A stretch of 64,000 nt of DNA. Origin: an uncultured Bacteriovorax sp. (GTDB lineage: Bacteria > Bdellovibrionota > Bacteriovoracia > Bacteriovoracales > Bacteriovoracaceae). Positions 25,671 to 33,493 of the stretch are shown piece after piece. The notes beneath the pieces are model-generated. The model was not told the origin of the DNA and did not search any database. It saw nothing but the letters and a program-made list of their open reading frames with translations. The stretch covers positions 101,458 through 165,457 of the forward strand of contig CAMLKK010000004.1 in the NCBI GenBank assembly GCA_946480715.1, in the 5' to 3' direction. Made by a program: the position numbers and the translations under genes. Numbering within the stretch: the stretch's first letter is position 1; each line of letters starts with the position of its first letter.

Positions 25671-26150
25671 TTATATTCTTTGACAGCTTAAACGCAGAGA
25701 TGTTTCGAAGATCGTTTCACCAAAAAACTTTTGATAAGAATAAGAGTGTTCGTAAATCGCTTCACCTGTTTTTAAATCAACAACCAGTCTGTCCCACTTA
25801 CGGCAAGGTCCTGTACCTGAACCAGCTCCGCAAAGAAGCAATCCTTTTTCACGGCTTTTCACTTCAATGACATTTCCACTCTGCGAGTACGAGCGATTCT
25901 CTGTAAAATAACTATAAACTTGAACGACTTCATTTTCACGATGGTAGCGACCAACTTTCGTCGTAATCTCTCCGCGAAGTTCTGCATCTTCTTTATACGT
26001 ATCGATTTCAATATTTATATCGGCCGATTTCGCCAATGTGTAGGCCTCTTTATTAGCATTGCCATCAATAAGTTTTTTGCATGAAAGTCTAATATCAGAT
26101 GCCGAAGCAACTAATGGAAAAAGAAATAAAAATGATATGATTGATTTCAT
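25671..26150 (-). CDS. Small secreted protein of unknown function
   Basis: The 159-residue product has a signal peptide (MKSIISFLFLFPLVASA) and a mature domain with four cysteines (LSCKK, LLCG, GPCRKW, LSCQRI) that could form two disulfides, consistent with a periplasmic or exported beta-rich protein. I do not recognise it. Its ribosome-binding site GAGAGGAG lies inside a perfect 14-bp palindrome that reaches into the start codon (26150-26181), so translation may be controlled. It lies downstream of another secreted-protein gene with a similar arrangement. Confidence 0.75.
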   Translation of the reverse strand: MKSIISFLFLFPLVASASDIRLSCKKLIDGNANKEAYTLAKSADINIEIDTYKEDAELRGEITTKVGRYHRENEVVQVYSYFTENRSYSQSGNVIEVKSREKGLLLCGAGSGTGPCRKWDRLVVDLKTGEAIYEHSYSYQKFFGETIFETSLRLSCQRI

Positions 26151-26181
26151 AGTACTCCTCTCACGTTTGAGAGGAGTACTA
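26150..26181 (-). promoter_or_regulatory. Perfect hairpin sequestering the ribosome-binding site
   Basis: Inverted repeat TAGTACTCCTCTCA (26150-26163) and TGAGAGGAGTACTA (26168-26181) with a 4-base loop, perfect over 14 bp. In the minus-strand mRNA the 3' arm contains the Shine-Dalgarno GAGGAG and the A of the start codon. No T run follows, so it is not a typical terminator for the gene ending at 26194. Confidence 0.65.
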
Positions 26182-26193
26182 ACATGCGCGTCC

Positions 26194-27504
26194 CTAAAAA
26201 GCGAATCCTTTACCGGGACATGAACTATTTACAACATTAAGAAGGGCCTGATCGCTGTTTGAGAGCAATTTTCCGTTTTTATCCCAGATTTTTGCTCTTG
26301 GAACTTTACAGACGCGGTTACCTTGACGAATTTCGGCCGTGGCCGCTCCCTGAGTAGGATATTCAAAACGGTGATCAACACGAATACTGATTCCTTCTCC
26401 GTTGTAATGAACATTTGGTGGAGTTCTTTTAAATCGATCTGTCGTAAGATCAATCGGTCCTTCTTTCATAGCACCACTTTTGATCGCATTTGATTTTTTA
26501 TCAAAGACGACTTTCTCACCTGTCGTTAGTGTTACGTGAACTTCATCACCAATGGTCTCAGCTTTCGGAACAACTTTTCTTGGAATGATAAACATAACGG
26601 ATTTGACGTCATGAGAATCTGGTCCACCGGCCACGTCAGTTAAATAAACATATGTTTCGTTAAGAGCGCCGTCTTTACTCACAAATTCAATGGCACGCGC
26701 AGGTGTTCCGGCATCAGGATATTTACTGTTTGCTCCTGTGAGATGTGGATGACCAGGGCCATCGGTAAATTTAAATCCGCCAGAGAAAAGAACTTCATTT
26801 GTTTGGCAATTAATATAGTTGATGATGTTGTAACCATCACGATTTGGAAAACTCGTACACCCTTCTTGATTGCGTGGTTCAACTCGTTCAAACGCTGCTC
26901 CCACTGGTTCATTTCGTCTCGGCGGGATCACTGGATCAACTGGAGCTTCCTCCGCAATTTTTCTTTCAATAGGTGGTGTGAGAATTTGTACGGGTGCCAT
27001 CGGTGGTGTGATCACTGGTGGTTTCGGACATGGATTGCTGAGTGGACGATTAAGTTCTGCGGCCACATCGGAAACAACTGTATTTGTCACAAGCTTAACT
27101 GTTTCTTCCAGAGCATGTTCATCCATATCTCTGCGACCTGTGATATCCGTGATCGCCGTTGCATTCGCCGCTTTTTCCGGTTCTGGAGTTTCTTTTTTTG
27201 TTTTATCAACGAGCTTTAAGGCCGGTTGTTTTTTATTGAAATAAACCCAGTAGCTCTGGCCTTTTCGGGGACCATCACTGATTAAAATTTTTAACCCTTG
27301 ATTACCCGAGGCGAATGGTCGAGATACTTCGACAACTTTCCCGCGAGTTCCTTTTGGTAATGTGGCCTTAATGTTTTTGGAGTATGTCGCAAAGGCAGCA
27401 CTGGAGCGCCCATTGAGCATTTGATCAAGCTCAAGTTCATCATCAACCTTGAAGCCAGCTGCGAGGGAAACGAGAACTAGAATGGGTAGAAGTTTACTTT
27501 TCAT
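26194..27504 (-). CDS. Secreted protein with N-terminal SH3-like segment, unknown function
   Basis: The 436-residue protein begins with a hydrophobic signal-like stretch (LLPILVLVSLAAG). It continues with a small beta-rich region resembling a bacterial SH3 fold (KGTRGKVVEVSRPF, ending SYWVYFNKK), a Pro-rich linker around residues 155-205, and a C-terminal beta-rich domain of about 220 residues with four cysteines. I start at ATG 27504 after AGGGGG; the in-frame upstream start at 27522 is a TTG. The domain order suggests an exported or surface protein. No enzyme motif is visible. Confidence 0.75.
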   Translation of the reverse strand: MKSKLLPILVLVSLAAGFKVDDELELDQMLNGRSSAAFATYSKNIKATLPKGTRGKVVEVSRPFASGNQGLKILISDGPRKGQSYWVYFNKKQPALKLVDKTKKETPEPEKAANATAITDITGRRDMDEHALEETVKLVTNTVVSDVAAELNRPLSNPCPKPPVITPPMAPVQILTPPIERKIAEEAPVDPVIPPRRNEPVGAAFERVEPRNQEGCTSFPNRDGYNIINYINCQTNEVLFSGGFKFTDGPGHPHLTGANSKYPDAGTPARAIEFVSKDGALNETYVYLTDVAGGPDSHDVKSVMFIIPRKVVPKAETIGDEVHVTLTTGEKVVFDKKSNAIKSGAMKEGPIDLTTDRFKRTPPNVHYNGEGISIRVDHRFEYPTQGAATAEIRQGNRVCKVPRAKIWDKNGKLLSNSDQALLNVVNSSCPGKGFAF

Positions 27505-27534
27505 AATCCCCCTTTCGGTCAAAAAAGGGGGATT
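27505..27534 (-). promoter_or_regulatory. Perfect hairpin sequestering the ribosome-binding site
   Basis: AATCCCCCTTT (27505-27515) and AAAGGGGGATT (27524-27534), perfect over 11 bp with an 8-base loop. In the minus-strand mRNA the second arm holds the Shine-Dalgarno AAAGGGGG and ends at the start codon of the gene at 27504. It also lies just after the fabI stop codon but lacks a T run in that direction. Confidence 0.6.
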
Positions 27535-27546
27535 CTATAATATTTA

Positions 27547-28314
27547 TTAAGCGCCGATGATATTGATACCAGAATCAACGTACAGAACTTGTCCCGTTAC
27601 GCCTGTCGAGAGCTTTGAGGCCAAATAAACGGCCGTTCCGCCCACATCTTCCTGGGTCACGTTCTTTCTCATAGGGGCCTTTTCTTCGATCGTTTTGAGG
27701 AAGTCTTTAAGGCCTGGAACGCCAGAAGCTGCCAGCGTTCTGATTGGTCCAGCAGAGATACAGTTTACTTTTATATTTTGAGGTCCCAGATCATCAGCAA
27801 GATAACGAGTTGAAGCTTCAAGCGCTGCTTTAGCTACTCCCATGACATTGTAGCCTTTAAGAACTTTAACTGATCCGTGATAAGTCATTGCGATTACCGA
27901 AGCATCGTCATTGAGGTTGTCACGAAGAGTATTACAAAGACCGATTAGTGAGAAAGCAGAAATATCGCACGCCATTTTGAATCCATCACGAGATGTTTCA
28001 ACAAAACGATTTTTCAAATCTGTTTTATCAGCGAATGCCAGTGAGTGAACGAGAATATCAAACTTGCCCCATTTTTCTTCAACTAATTTTTTTAGCGCTG
28101 GATAGTGATCATCATTCGTCACATCCATTTCAAAAATAAAGTCAGCGCCTACTTCAGCAGCAAGTGGTTCAACGCGTTTTTTTAGATTTTCGTTTAAGTA
28201 AGAAAGAGCAACACTCGCCCCTTGTTCCTTGAATGCTTTGGCGATTCCCCAAGCAATCGACATATCGTTGGCCACACCTAAAATAAGTGCTCTTTTTCCA
28301 GTCAAAAGACCCAT
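27547..28314 (-). CDS. fabI: Enoyl-[acyl-carrier-protein] reductase FabI
   Basis: FabI carries out the last step of fatty-acid chain elongation using NADH and is the triclosan target. This SDR enzyme of 255 residues has the atypical glycine motif GVANDMSIAWGIA, LVHSLAFA, MTYHGS and the catalytic Tyr-x6-Lys as YNVMGVAK, followed by NCISAGPIRTLAASG. All match FabI rather than FabG. It is probably transcribed alone or from the 3' side of the adjacent two-component genes. Confidence 0.95.
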   Translation of the reverse strand: MGLLTGKRALILGVANDMSIAWGIAKAFKEQGASVALSYLNENLKKRVEPLAAEVGADFIFEMDVTNDDHYPALKKLVEEKWGKFDILVHSLAFADKTDLKNRFVETSRDGFKMACDISAFSLIGLCNTLRDNLNDDASVIAMTYHGSVKVLKGYNVMGVAKAALEASTRYLADDLGPQNIKVNCISAGPIRTLAASGVPGLKDFLKTIEEKAPMRKNVTQEDVGGTAVYLASKLSTGVTGQVLYVDSGINIIGA

Positions 28315-28362
28315 TGATTTACTCCTTCTTAGTAATAGGCAAAAACTTTAATGGATGCACCC

Positions 28363-29124
28363 CTATCTGTCAAAAAGGTATCCGACGGAGCGCACACTCT
28401 TAAAATGCTGAGGATTTTTAGGATCATCTTCGAAGTACTTCCTAAAACGTACAATAAAATTATCCAAAGTTCGTGTACTCACTCCGGGTTGATATCCAAG
28501 AGCTTTTTCGAGAATCGCTTCTCTCGTTAGCGGCTCACCTGGATGAGTAAAAAAGACTCTTAGGATTTTTATTTCTTGAAGTGTGAGATCGAAACTCTGA
28601 AATTTTTTTGTTTCAATAAAACAGTTGGCCTTTAAATTTTTAAAATCGACATTGTGTTGTCCAAATTTAAATTCATCTCCGATTGAAAGCTGGCCGCCAT
28701 TTTGATCTTTTTCTTCTACGGCCACGGTCTGATTCCATTCTAGCCGAGTGAGAAGTCGATCGACTCTCAAAAGAAATTCGTCGAGATCAAAAGGTTTCGA
28801 AAGATAATCATCAACGCCCATGCTTAGACATTTAATTTTTTCTCGCACTTGATCCTTTGCTGAAATGACCAGCATCGGAATTTTAGGATCGCGTTTTCTG
28901 ATTTCAGTGATAACACCATGACCATCAATTTCAGGCATCATCAAATCAACAATGATGAGATCAGGTTTAAATTCAGAGTAAAAATTTAAGCCTTCAAGAC
29001 CATTAATCGCGTGCAGAACTTCATGACCAATCATTTTCAAATTGAGTTTGATGGCCTCTGCAATATGTTTTTCATCTTCAATAACGAGAATTTTTTTTCC
29101 CGTATTTTTCGCAGCAATTGTCAT
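28363..29124 (-). CDS. OmpR/PhoB-type response regulator
   Basis: A receiver domain with VIEDE, phospho-acceptor D60 in IIVDLMMPE and SKPF, then a linker of about 40 residues and a winged-helix DNA-binding domain ending SVRSVGYLFD. At 253 residues it is somewhat long because of the linker. Its start overlaps the stop of the kinase gene by 4 bases (ATGA), so the two form one two-component system. Targets are unknown; fabI lies 48 bases downstream on the same strand. Confidence 0.93.
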   Translation of the reverse strand: MTIAAKNTGKKILVIEDEKHIAEAIKLNLKMIGHEVLHAINGLEGLNFYSEFKPDLIIVDLMMPEIDGHGVITEIRKRDPKIPMLVISAKDQVREKIKCLSMGVDDYLSKPFDLDEFLLRVDRLLTRLEWNQTVAVEEKDQNGGQLSIGDEFKFGQHNVDFKNLKANCFIETKKFQSFDLTLQEIKILRVFFTHPGEPLTREAILEKALGYQPGVSTRTLDNFIVRFRKYFEDDPKNPQHFKSVRSVGYLFDR

Positions 29125-30062
29125 TCTTTCGGTCCTCTAAAAATTACTCGAAAAGTTGAACCTGTCCCCACTCCTTGCGAGAGAGCGAGAACTTCCGCAT
29201 TATGAACGCGGGCTATGTTGGCCACAATGTACAATCCGAGACCACTTCCTTTTGAGCTCTTCCCTACTTGATAAAACTTTTTGAAAACTTTTTTAATTTC
29301 ATTTTTATCGAGTCCAATTCCATTATCGATAAAATCTAAAACTACAAAACGCCCTTCTTTCGTAAGTTTTAGAAGAACTAATTTTTCGGCCGCTTTATTA
29401 TAAATAAAGGCATTCGTGATGAGATTCATAAGTAGCATTTCAAATAAGGCGTGATCCATCGGATATATGAATTTATCGAGATCAGACTCAAATTCAATTT
29501 TACCTTGATCAAAAAGATGCGGAGTATTTGTAAGAAAAGTCCGAATAACATCGACCATATCCTGATTCTTGAAATCACCGCGGAAGTTTCGCTCTTCTAG
29601 ACGTCCCAGTTGTAAAATGCGAAGCACGTTATCAGATAAACGTTTAGTGTCTCTTTTCATGTAGTCGAGATATTTCAACTGCTCATCTCGCGGAAGTTCG
29701 TGGCGGGAAAAAGTTTCCAAAAAAAGTTGAAGTGAAGCAATCGGAGTCTTCAGCTCATGCGTAAAACCATTAATAAAATTCTGCTGCAAACGATAGAGTT
29801 GAATCATCTTCTGCGAATAAATATAAATGATCAAAAGTCCCATGAGAATCACGGCCACGAGTAATGAGAGTGTAAGAATGAGAACCCATGTTTCGGTATC
29901 CAACATATTCTTTTCATTCAAGTGATATTTCACCACGACTTCTTGAAGCGCGTGATTCACTTGTAAATAAGAACGGATGTAGAGAAAGAGAGACATGGCC
30001 AATGCGACCAGGGAAAAAATAAAAATAAATAAAGGATGGAAAAACCAACGCGATTTAATCAT
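29121..30062 (-). CDS. Membrane sensor histidine kinase
   Basis: A 313-residue kinase with two transmembrane helices (about 8-28 and 59-81) around a periplasmic loop of about 30 residues, a HisKA box NGFTHELKTPIASLQ (H102) and an ATPase domain with LMNLITNAFIYN, DFIDNGIGL and GSGLGLYIV. I start at ATG 30062 because the longer frame to 30119 would run over the divergent deoC start region and its extra residues do not look like protein sequence of this family. No Shine-Dalgarno is obvious. It is coupled to the response-regulator gene. Confidence 0.9.
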   Translation of the reverse strand: MIKSRWFFHPLFIFIFSLVALAMSLFLYIRSYLQVNHALQEVVVKYHLNEKNMLDTETWVLILTLSLLVAVILMGLLIIYIYSQKMIQLYRLQQNFINGFTHELKTPIASLQLFLETFSRHELPRDEQLKYLDYMKRDTKRLSDNVLRILQLGRLEERNFRGDFKNQDMVDVIRTFLTNTPHLFDQGKIEFESDLDKFIYPMDHALFEMLLMNLITNAFIYNKAAEKLVLLKLTKEGRFVVLDFIDNGIGLDKNEIKKVFKKFYQVGKSSKGSGLGLYIVANIARVHNAEVLALSQGVGTGSTFRVIFRGPKE

Positions 30063-30107
30063 ACTGAAAGTGTTGAAAAAACTACGCTGATTGTAAAGGA
30101 ACGCCGA

Positions 30108-30794
30108 ATGGAAAATCACTCAAATTCAAACAGTTATATCGCTAAAACTATTGATCACACATTGCTTAAACCAGAAGCAACGGCCGAACAAATTGTGGCA
30201 CTGGTTGAGACAGCAAAAAAATATGGTTTTTTTAGTGTTTGTATCCAACCTTGTTACGTTTCTCTTGCCAAAAAGAGTGTGGCCGGATCTGACGTAAAAG
30301 TTTGCACAGTGATTGGTTTTCCTCTGGGTGCCAATTCAAGTGAAGTAAAAAAATACGAGACCGAAGTCGCCATCAAAGATGGGGCCGATGAAATTGATAT
30401 GGTCATCAATGTCGGTGCTTTAAAATCAAAAAATACCCAGCTTGTCGAAGACGATATAAAAAGTGTCGTGGCCGGAGCTCAAGGCCGCTTAGTGAAAGTC
30501 ATTCTAGAAACCGCTCTGCTGACCGATGATGAAATCACAACAGCTTCAAAACTTGCCCAATCAGCGGGAGCTCAATTTGTAAAAACATCTACAGGATTTT
30601 CTACTCGCGGGGCGAGCTTGAATGATATCGCCCTCATGAAGGCGGCGATCACTCCTCCAATGCAAATTAAAGCAAGCGGTGGAATCAAAGATCTAAAATC
30701 TGCAAAAGAAATGTTGAATGCGGGGGCCACTCGCTTAGGAACAAGTTCTGGAGCGGCCATTCTCGAAGGACTTACTTCAAAAGATATGTATTAG
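30108..30794 (+). CDS. deoC: Deoxyribose-phosphate aldolase
   Basis: DeoC cleaves 2-deoxyribose 5-phosphate to acetaldehyde and glyceraldehyde 3-phosphate. It is used in breakdown of deoxyribonucleosides, for example from prey DNA. Motifs: TIDHTLLKPEAT, EIDMVINVGALK, the Schiff-base lysine in FVKTSTGF and IKASGGI. The ATG at 30108 follows AAGGAA by 6 bases; the longer frame is not supported. 228 residues, normal. Its 3' end overlaps the convergent ATPase gene by 4 bases. Confidence 0.95.
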   Translation: MENHSNSNSYIAKTIDHTLLKPEATAEQIVALVETAKKYGFFSVCIQPCYVSLAKKSVAGSDVKVCTVIGFPLGANSSEVKKYETEVAIKDGADEIDMVINVGALKSKNTQLVEDDIKSVVAGAQGRLVKVILETALLTDDEITTASKLAQSAGAQFVKTSTGFSTRGASLNDIALMKAAITPPMQIKASGGIKDLKSAKEMLNAGATRLGTSSGAAILEGLTSKDMY

Positions 30795-31825
30795 AAGTTC
30801 TCGAAGAAATTAAGTGGCAGTCCACCCTGACGGTGAAGTCTATCCATGATTCTCGGAGCAATTCCTTTAAACGTCAGAAGACCGTCAATTCGTTCGGCAA
30901 TTGTTTGCGCGATGATGACCGGACCTTCCATGCCGCAAATTTCGATGATTTCCGTTACGACTCTTTGTCCTTCGTTATCGCGGCCAAGATGAATGATGAA
31001 ATTCACGGCCGATGACATTTGTTTTCTCACCACAATTAAAGGCATCTCAATACCAGAAAGTAAAAAGAGCGTTTCCATTCTTGAGAGCGCTTCACCACAT
31101 GAGTTCGCATGCACGGAAGTCATACTTCCTTCATGACCAGTGTTCATCGCTTGAAGAAGATCAAAAAGTTCTCCACCGCGAGTTTCACCGATGATGATTC
31201 GATCAGGGCGCATTCTCAAAGTGTTCTTCACGAGATCACGTGTAGTCACCACTGTGTTGGAAATAAGACTTTTTCCACCTGATTCCAGTCGTACAACATT
31301 GGGAAGACCAACGGAAAGTTCAAGTGTATCTTCGATGGTGATAAGTCGTTCGTTGCGGGGAATCTCATTAATCAATAAATTGAGGAATGTCGTTTTACCC
31401 ACGCCTGTTCCACCAGTCACAACAATATTAGCTCTTCCCTTAATGGCCCCTTGTAAAAAGGTAATCCACCCTGGAGAAAGTCCAAATACCTGAGGATTTT
31501 GTTCAAAGCTCGAAATGAAAGGAAGATATTTTCTGATCGAGATTGCAGGAGATCCTTGAACGAACGGTTCATTAATAATGTTCACACGAGATCCATCGGG
31601 AAGATTTCCATCCAGGATCGGGTTATTGGTATCACAAACCTTCTGGTTGAAATCAGCGACTTCTTTGATGAATAGTTTTATATCATTGACGGGAAGGTTG
31701 GCATTTAGCTGAATGAACTGTCCGCCTTTTTCTACGAAAACATTTTTTGGACCATTGATGAGAATTTCAGTGATGCCTGCTTTTTTGCCCAGATCATTTA
31801 TCAAATTCCATACACTACTGTTCAT
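30791..31825 (-). CDS. CpaF/TadA-type secretion ATPase
   Basis: A 344-residue ATPase of the type II/IV secretion and pilus superfamily. It has an N-terminal domain, the ISIRKYLPF segment, Walker A GGTGVGKT (138-145), the Asp box EDTLEL, Walker B IIIGETRGGE (about 211-219) and the His box SVHAN (237-241). CpaF proteins power Flp/Tad pili or related exporters. Here no other Tad genes are near; only an unknown gene (31837-32529) lies upstream on the same strand. In Bdellovibrio-like bacteria isolated CpaF copies occur, so its partner apparatus may be elsewhere. Confidence 0.9.
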   Translation of the reverse strand: MNSSVWNLINDLGKKAGITEILINGPKNVFVEKGGQFIQLNANLPVNDIKLFIKEVADFNQKVCDTNNPILDGNLPDGSRVNIINEPFVQGSPAISIRKYLPFISSFEQNPQVFGLSPGWITFLQGAIKGRANIVVTGGTGVGKTTFLNLLINEIPRNERLITIEDTLELSVGLPNVVRLESGGKSLISNTVVTTRDLVKNTLRMRPDRIIIGETRGGELFDLLQAMNTGHEGSMTSVHANSCGEALSRMETLFLLSGIEMPLIVVRKQMSSAVNFIIHLGRDNEGQRVVTEIIEICGMEGPVIIAQTIAERIDGLLTFKGIAPRIMDRLHRQGGLPLNFFENF

Positions 31826-31836
31826 TTGTATTCCTA

Positions 31837-32529
31837 TTAAGCTGAAGTATCGCTGGTGAAAATATCCTGATCGTTGATCGATGCTCCGTAGGTCATGAAA
31901 TTATTCAGCATCTGTTCTTTTTCGTTTTCTGTTAGAAGAGCAAAAAGAGCTTCGTAACGCGTTTGAGATTTTAAAAGTTCCGACAAGCGATCAATTCCAA
32001 AAAAATGTTCGTATTGAATAAGTTGCAACATAAGCCAATCGATTCTAACCGATTTTGCTTTTGAAAATCGCATCAGTTCAATGTGTTCATCCTTAATGAT
32101 CAAAGGGGTAAGTTCACGAGAGTCGCTCAATTTTCTAACATGTATGAGCGACATCTTTGCATAGAAAGCAAGGAGAAAGGCCCGCGAAAAACCCGGCTGG
32201 GTGAAATGCCTTAATTTATTTTCAACACTGATTAAATCACTTACTAAATTCAGATTGGCCTGATCGGGAAACTTTCCCGTCATGGCATGTTCTAAATAAG
32301 CAGCACACATGCGATTTCTAATTCCGTTCCATCCTGATATGGAAAGAATTTTTCCCAGGAATCCATCTGGATCGATATCTTTGAAAAGTCTTTTAATGAG
32401 TGCATTCAGATCGCGGTTCTCACTGATGTACAACTCAAGATTGGTATTGGTCTGAGTAGAATTCTGAATATTACTCACCAGTAAATGAGTAAAATAATCA
32501 GGCAATGAGATATAAGGCAAATTGAGCAT
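31837..32529 (-). CDS. Unknown protein coupled to the CpaF-type ATPase
   Basis: A 230-residue, mostly helical cytoplasmic protein without signal peptide or transmembrane helix. AGGGA lies 4 bases before the ATG. It ends 11 bases before the CpaF-type ATPase, so the two are very probably cotranscribed and may work together, for example as an ATPase regulator or adaptor. I do not recognise any domain and the role is inference from position only. Confidence 0.7.
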   Translation of the reverse strand: MLNLPYISLPDYFTHLLVSNIQNSTQTNTNLELYISENRDLNALIKRLFKDIDPDGFLGKILSISGWNGIRNRMCAAYLEHAMTGKFPDQANLNLVSDLISVENKLRHFTQPGFSRAFLLAFYAKMSLIHVRKLSDSRELTPLIIKDEHIELMRFSKAKSVRIDWLMLQLIQYEHFFGIDRLSELLKSQTRYEALFALLTENEKEQMLNNFMTYGASINDQDIFTSDTSA

Positions 32530-32572
32530 CTGTTCCCTGGTGTATGAAGCAATTTTCTCATTTTAGTTTATA

Positions 32573-32593
32573 CTGAGATAGTATTTGTCTCAA
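32573..32593. promoter_or_regulatory. Inverted repeat in a divergent promoter region
   Basis: TGAGA (32574-32578) and TCTCA (32588-32592) with a 9-base spacer lie between the divergent genes at 32529 and 32610. The preceding TATACT is a possible -10. A similar CTGAGATA..TCTCAG repeat occurs before tolQ at 56880-56898. It may be an operator. Confidence 0.3.
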
Positions 32594-32609
32594 TAAGTAA
32601 AAGGTATCG

Positions 32610-33116
32610 ATGAAAATTCCTATTTTCGAAGAAATCATCTTAAAAAGTTATGCTCCACAAGAGCTGCAAGAGAGCATTAAAGAATCGCGTATTGGTAAAG
32701 TTCCGGCCTATATCAATCTTTCCGAAGTTAAGTCAGAAGAACTTGAATCCATCGTGATGAATATCGAGCAGGCCATTTTGGAAATGGGTTCTCATCCCCG
32801 CTTTCCCTATCCACTTTTTTTAATTACAAGAAAAAGTGTGAACGGACTCATGCCGATGGTGAGATCAGTTCGAGAACTACCTGAACACTACTTTAAAAAA
32901 GTAAAGCGCCCGAATAATAAAGAAATGCAGCTTCTGAATAAGTTATCACTTAAAGTCGATAAAATTAAAAATTTAGAGTTGTATAAAATTATGGAACAAC
33001 TCAAAGATTCGGCCGATGCGCAAAAGAAACTCTATCAAGAAACCAAAGAGCTTTATTTCCTTGAATGCATCAACGCCAAACTCACGCCTAAAGTGAAAGG
33101 AAAATCACAGTCATGA
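32610..33116 (+). CDS. Unknown cytoplasmic protein
   Basis: A 168-residue basic protein without signal or membrane segment; Lys/Glu-rich helices predominate in the second half (from about residue 105) and a conserved-looking SHPRFPYPLFLIT segment lies near residue 70. AAAGG lies 5 bases before the ATG. It overlaps the next gene by 4 bases (ATGA), so the two are cotranslated. I do not recognise a family. It is divergent from the CpaF-associated gene. Confidence 0.7.
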   Translation: MKIPIFEEIILKSYAPQELQESIKESRIGKVPAYINLSEVKSEELESIVMNIEQAILEMGSHPRFPYPLFLITRKSVNGLMPMVRSVRELPEHYFKKVKRPNNKEMQLLNKLSLKVDKIKNLELYKIMEQLKDSADAQKKLYQETKELYFLECINAKLTPKVKGKSQS

Positions 33117-33493
33117 ATAAGAAGATTGGTAAACATACCGTCTCAGGCGACCTGATGGACAACCTCAAAGGATTTGAGGATGTTTTCGAAGATTATGTTA
33201 AGAGTGAAGAATACAAAGATCTTGAGCGAAAAGAACGCGAGCACGTCAAGATTGGAGAACAGTATGAACTTCAGCATTTTCTTGAACAAGAAAATATGCG
33301 CCTCAAGGCCATGGAAACTTTCTTAACAAAAAAAATTCCGCTTAAAGTTCACTTCTCACAAACTGAAAAATTAATTCTTGCGCAACTGACACGAAAGCGT
33401 GAATTGAAAAGTAAAATGAGCGAGAACTTCAAGAAGTTAGACTGTCCTTTGCAAAAGAATCTCGCCCAACTTCTTAATGCGCATTTTTCTTAA
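33113..33493 (+). CDS. Unknown small helical protein
   Basis: A 126-residue, highly charged, probably coiled-coil protein (for example DLERKEREHVKIGEQYELQHF) with no signal peptide. It is translationally coupled to the preceding gene and overlaps the convergent gene on the opposite strand by 4 bases. No recognised domain. It may form a complex with the product of the upstream gene. Confidence 0.7.
   Translation: MNKKIGKHTVSGDLMDNLKGFEDVFEDYVKSEEYKDLERKEREHVKIGEQYELQHFLEQENMRLKAMETFLTKKIPLKVHFSQTEKLILAQLTRKRELKSKMSENFKKLDCPLQKNLAQLLNAHFS

Noticed and set aside
26743..27244. Open frames of 158 and 124 residues on the plus strand opposite the secreted SH3-like protein
   Set aside because: Composition is rich in Trp, Phe, Arg and Cys with no ribosome-binding site; both lie wholly opposite a gene with a clear signal peptide and RBS.
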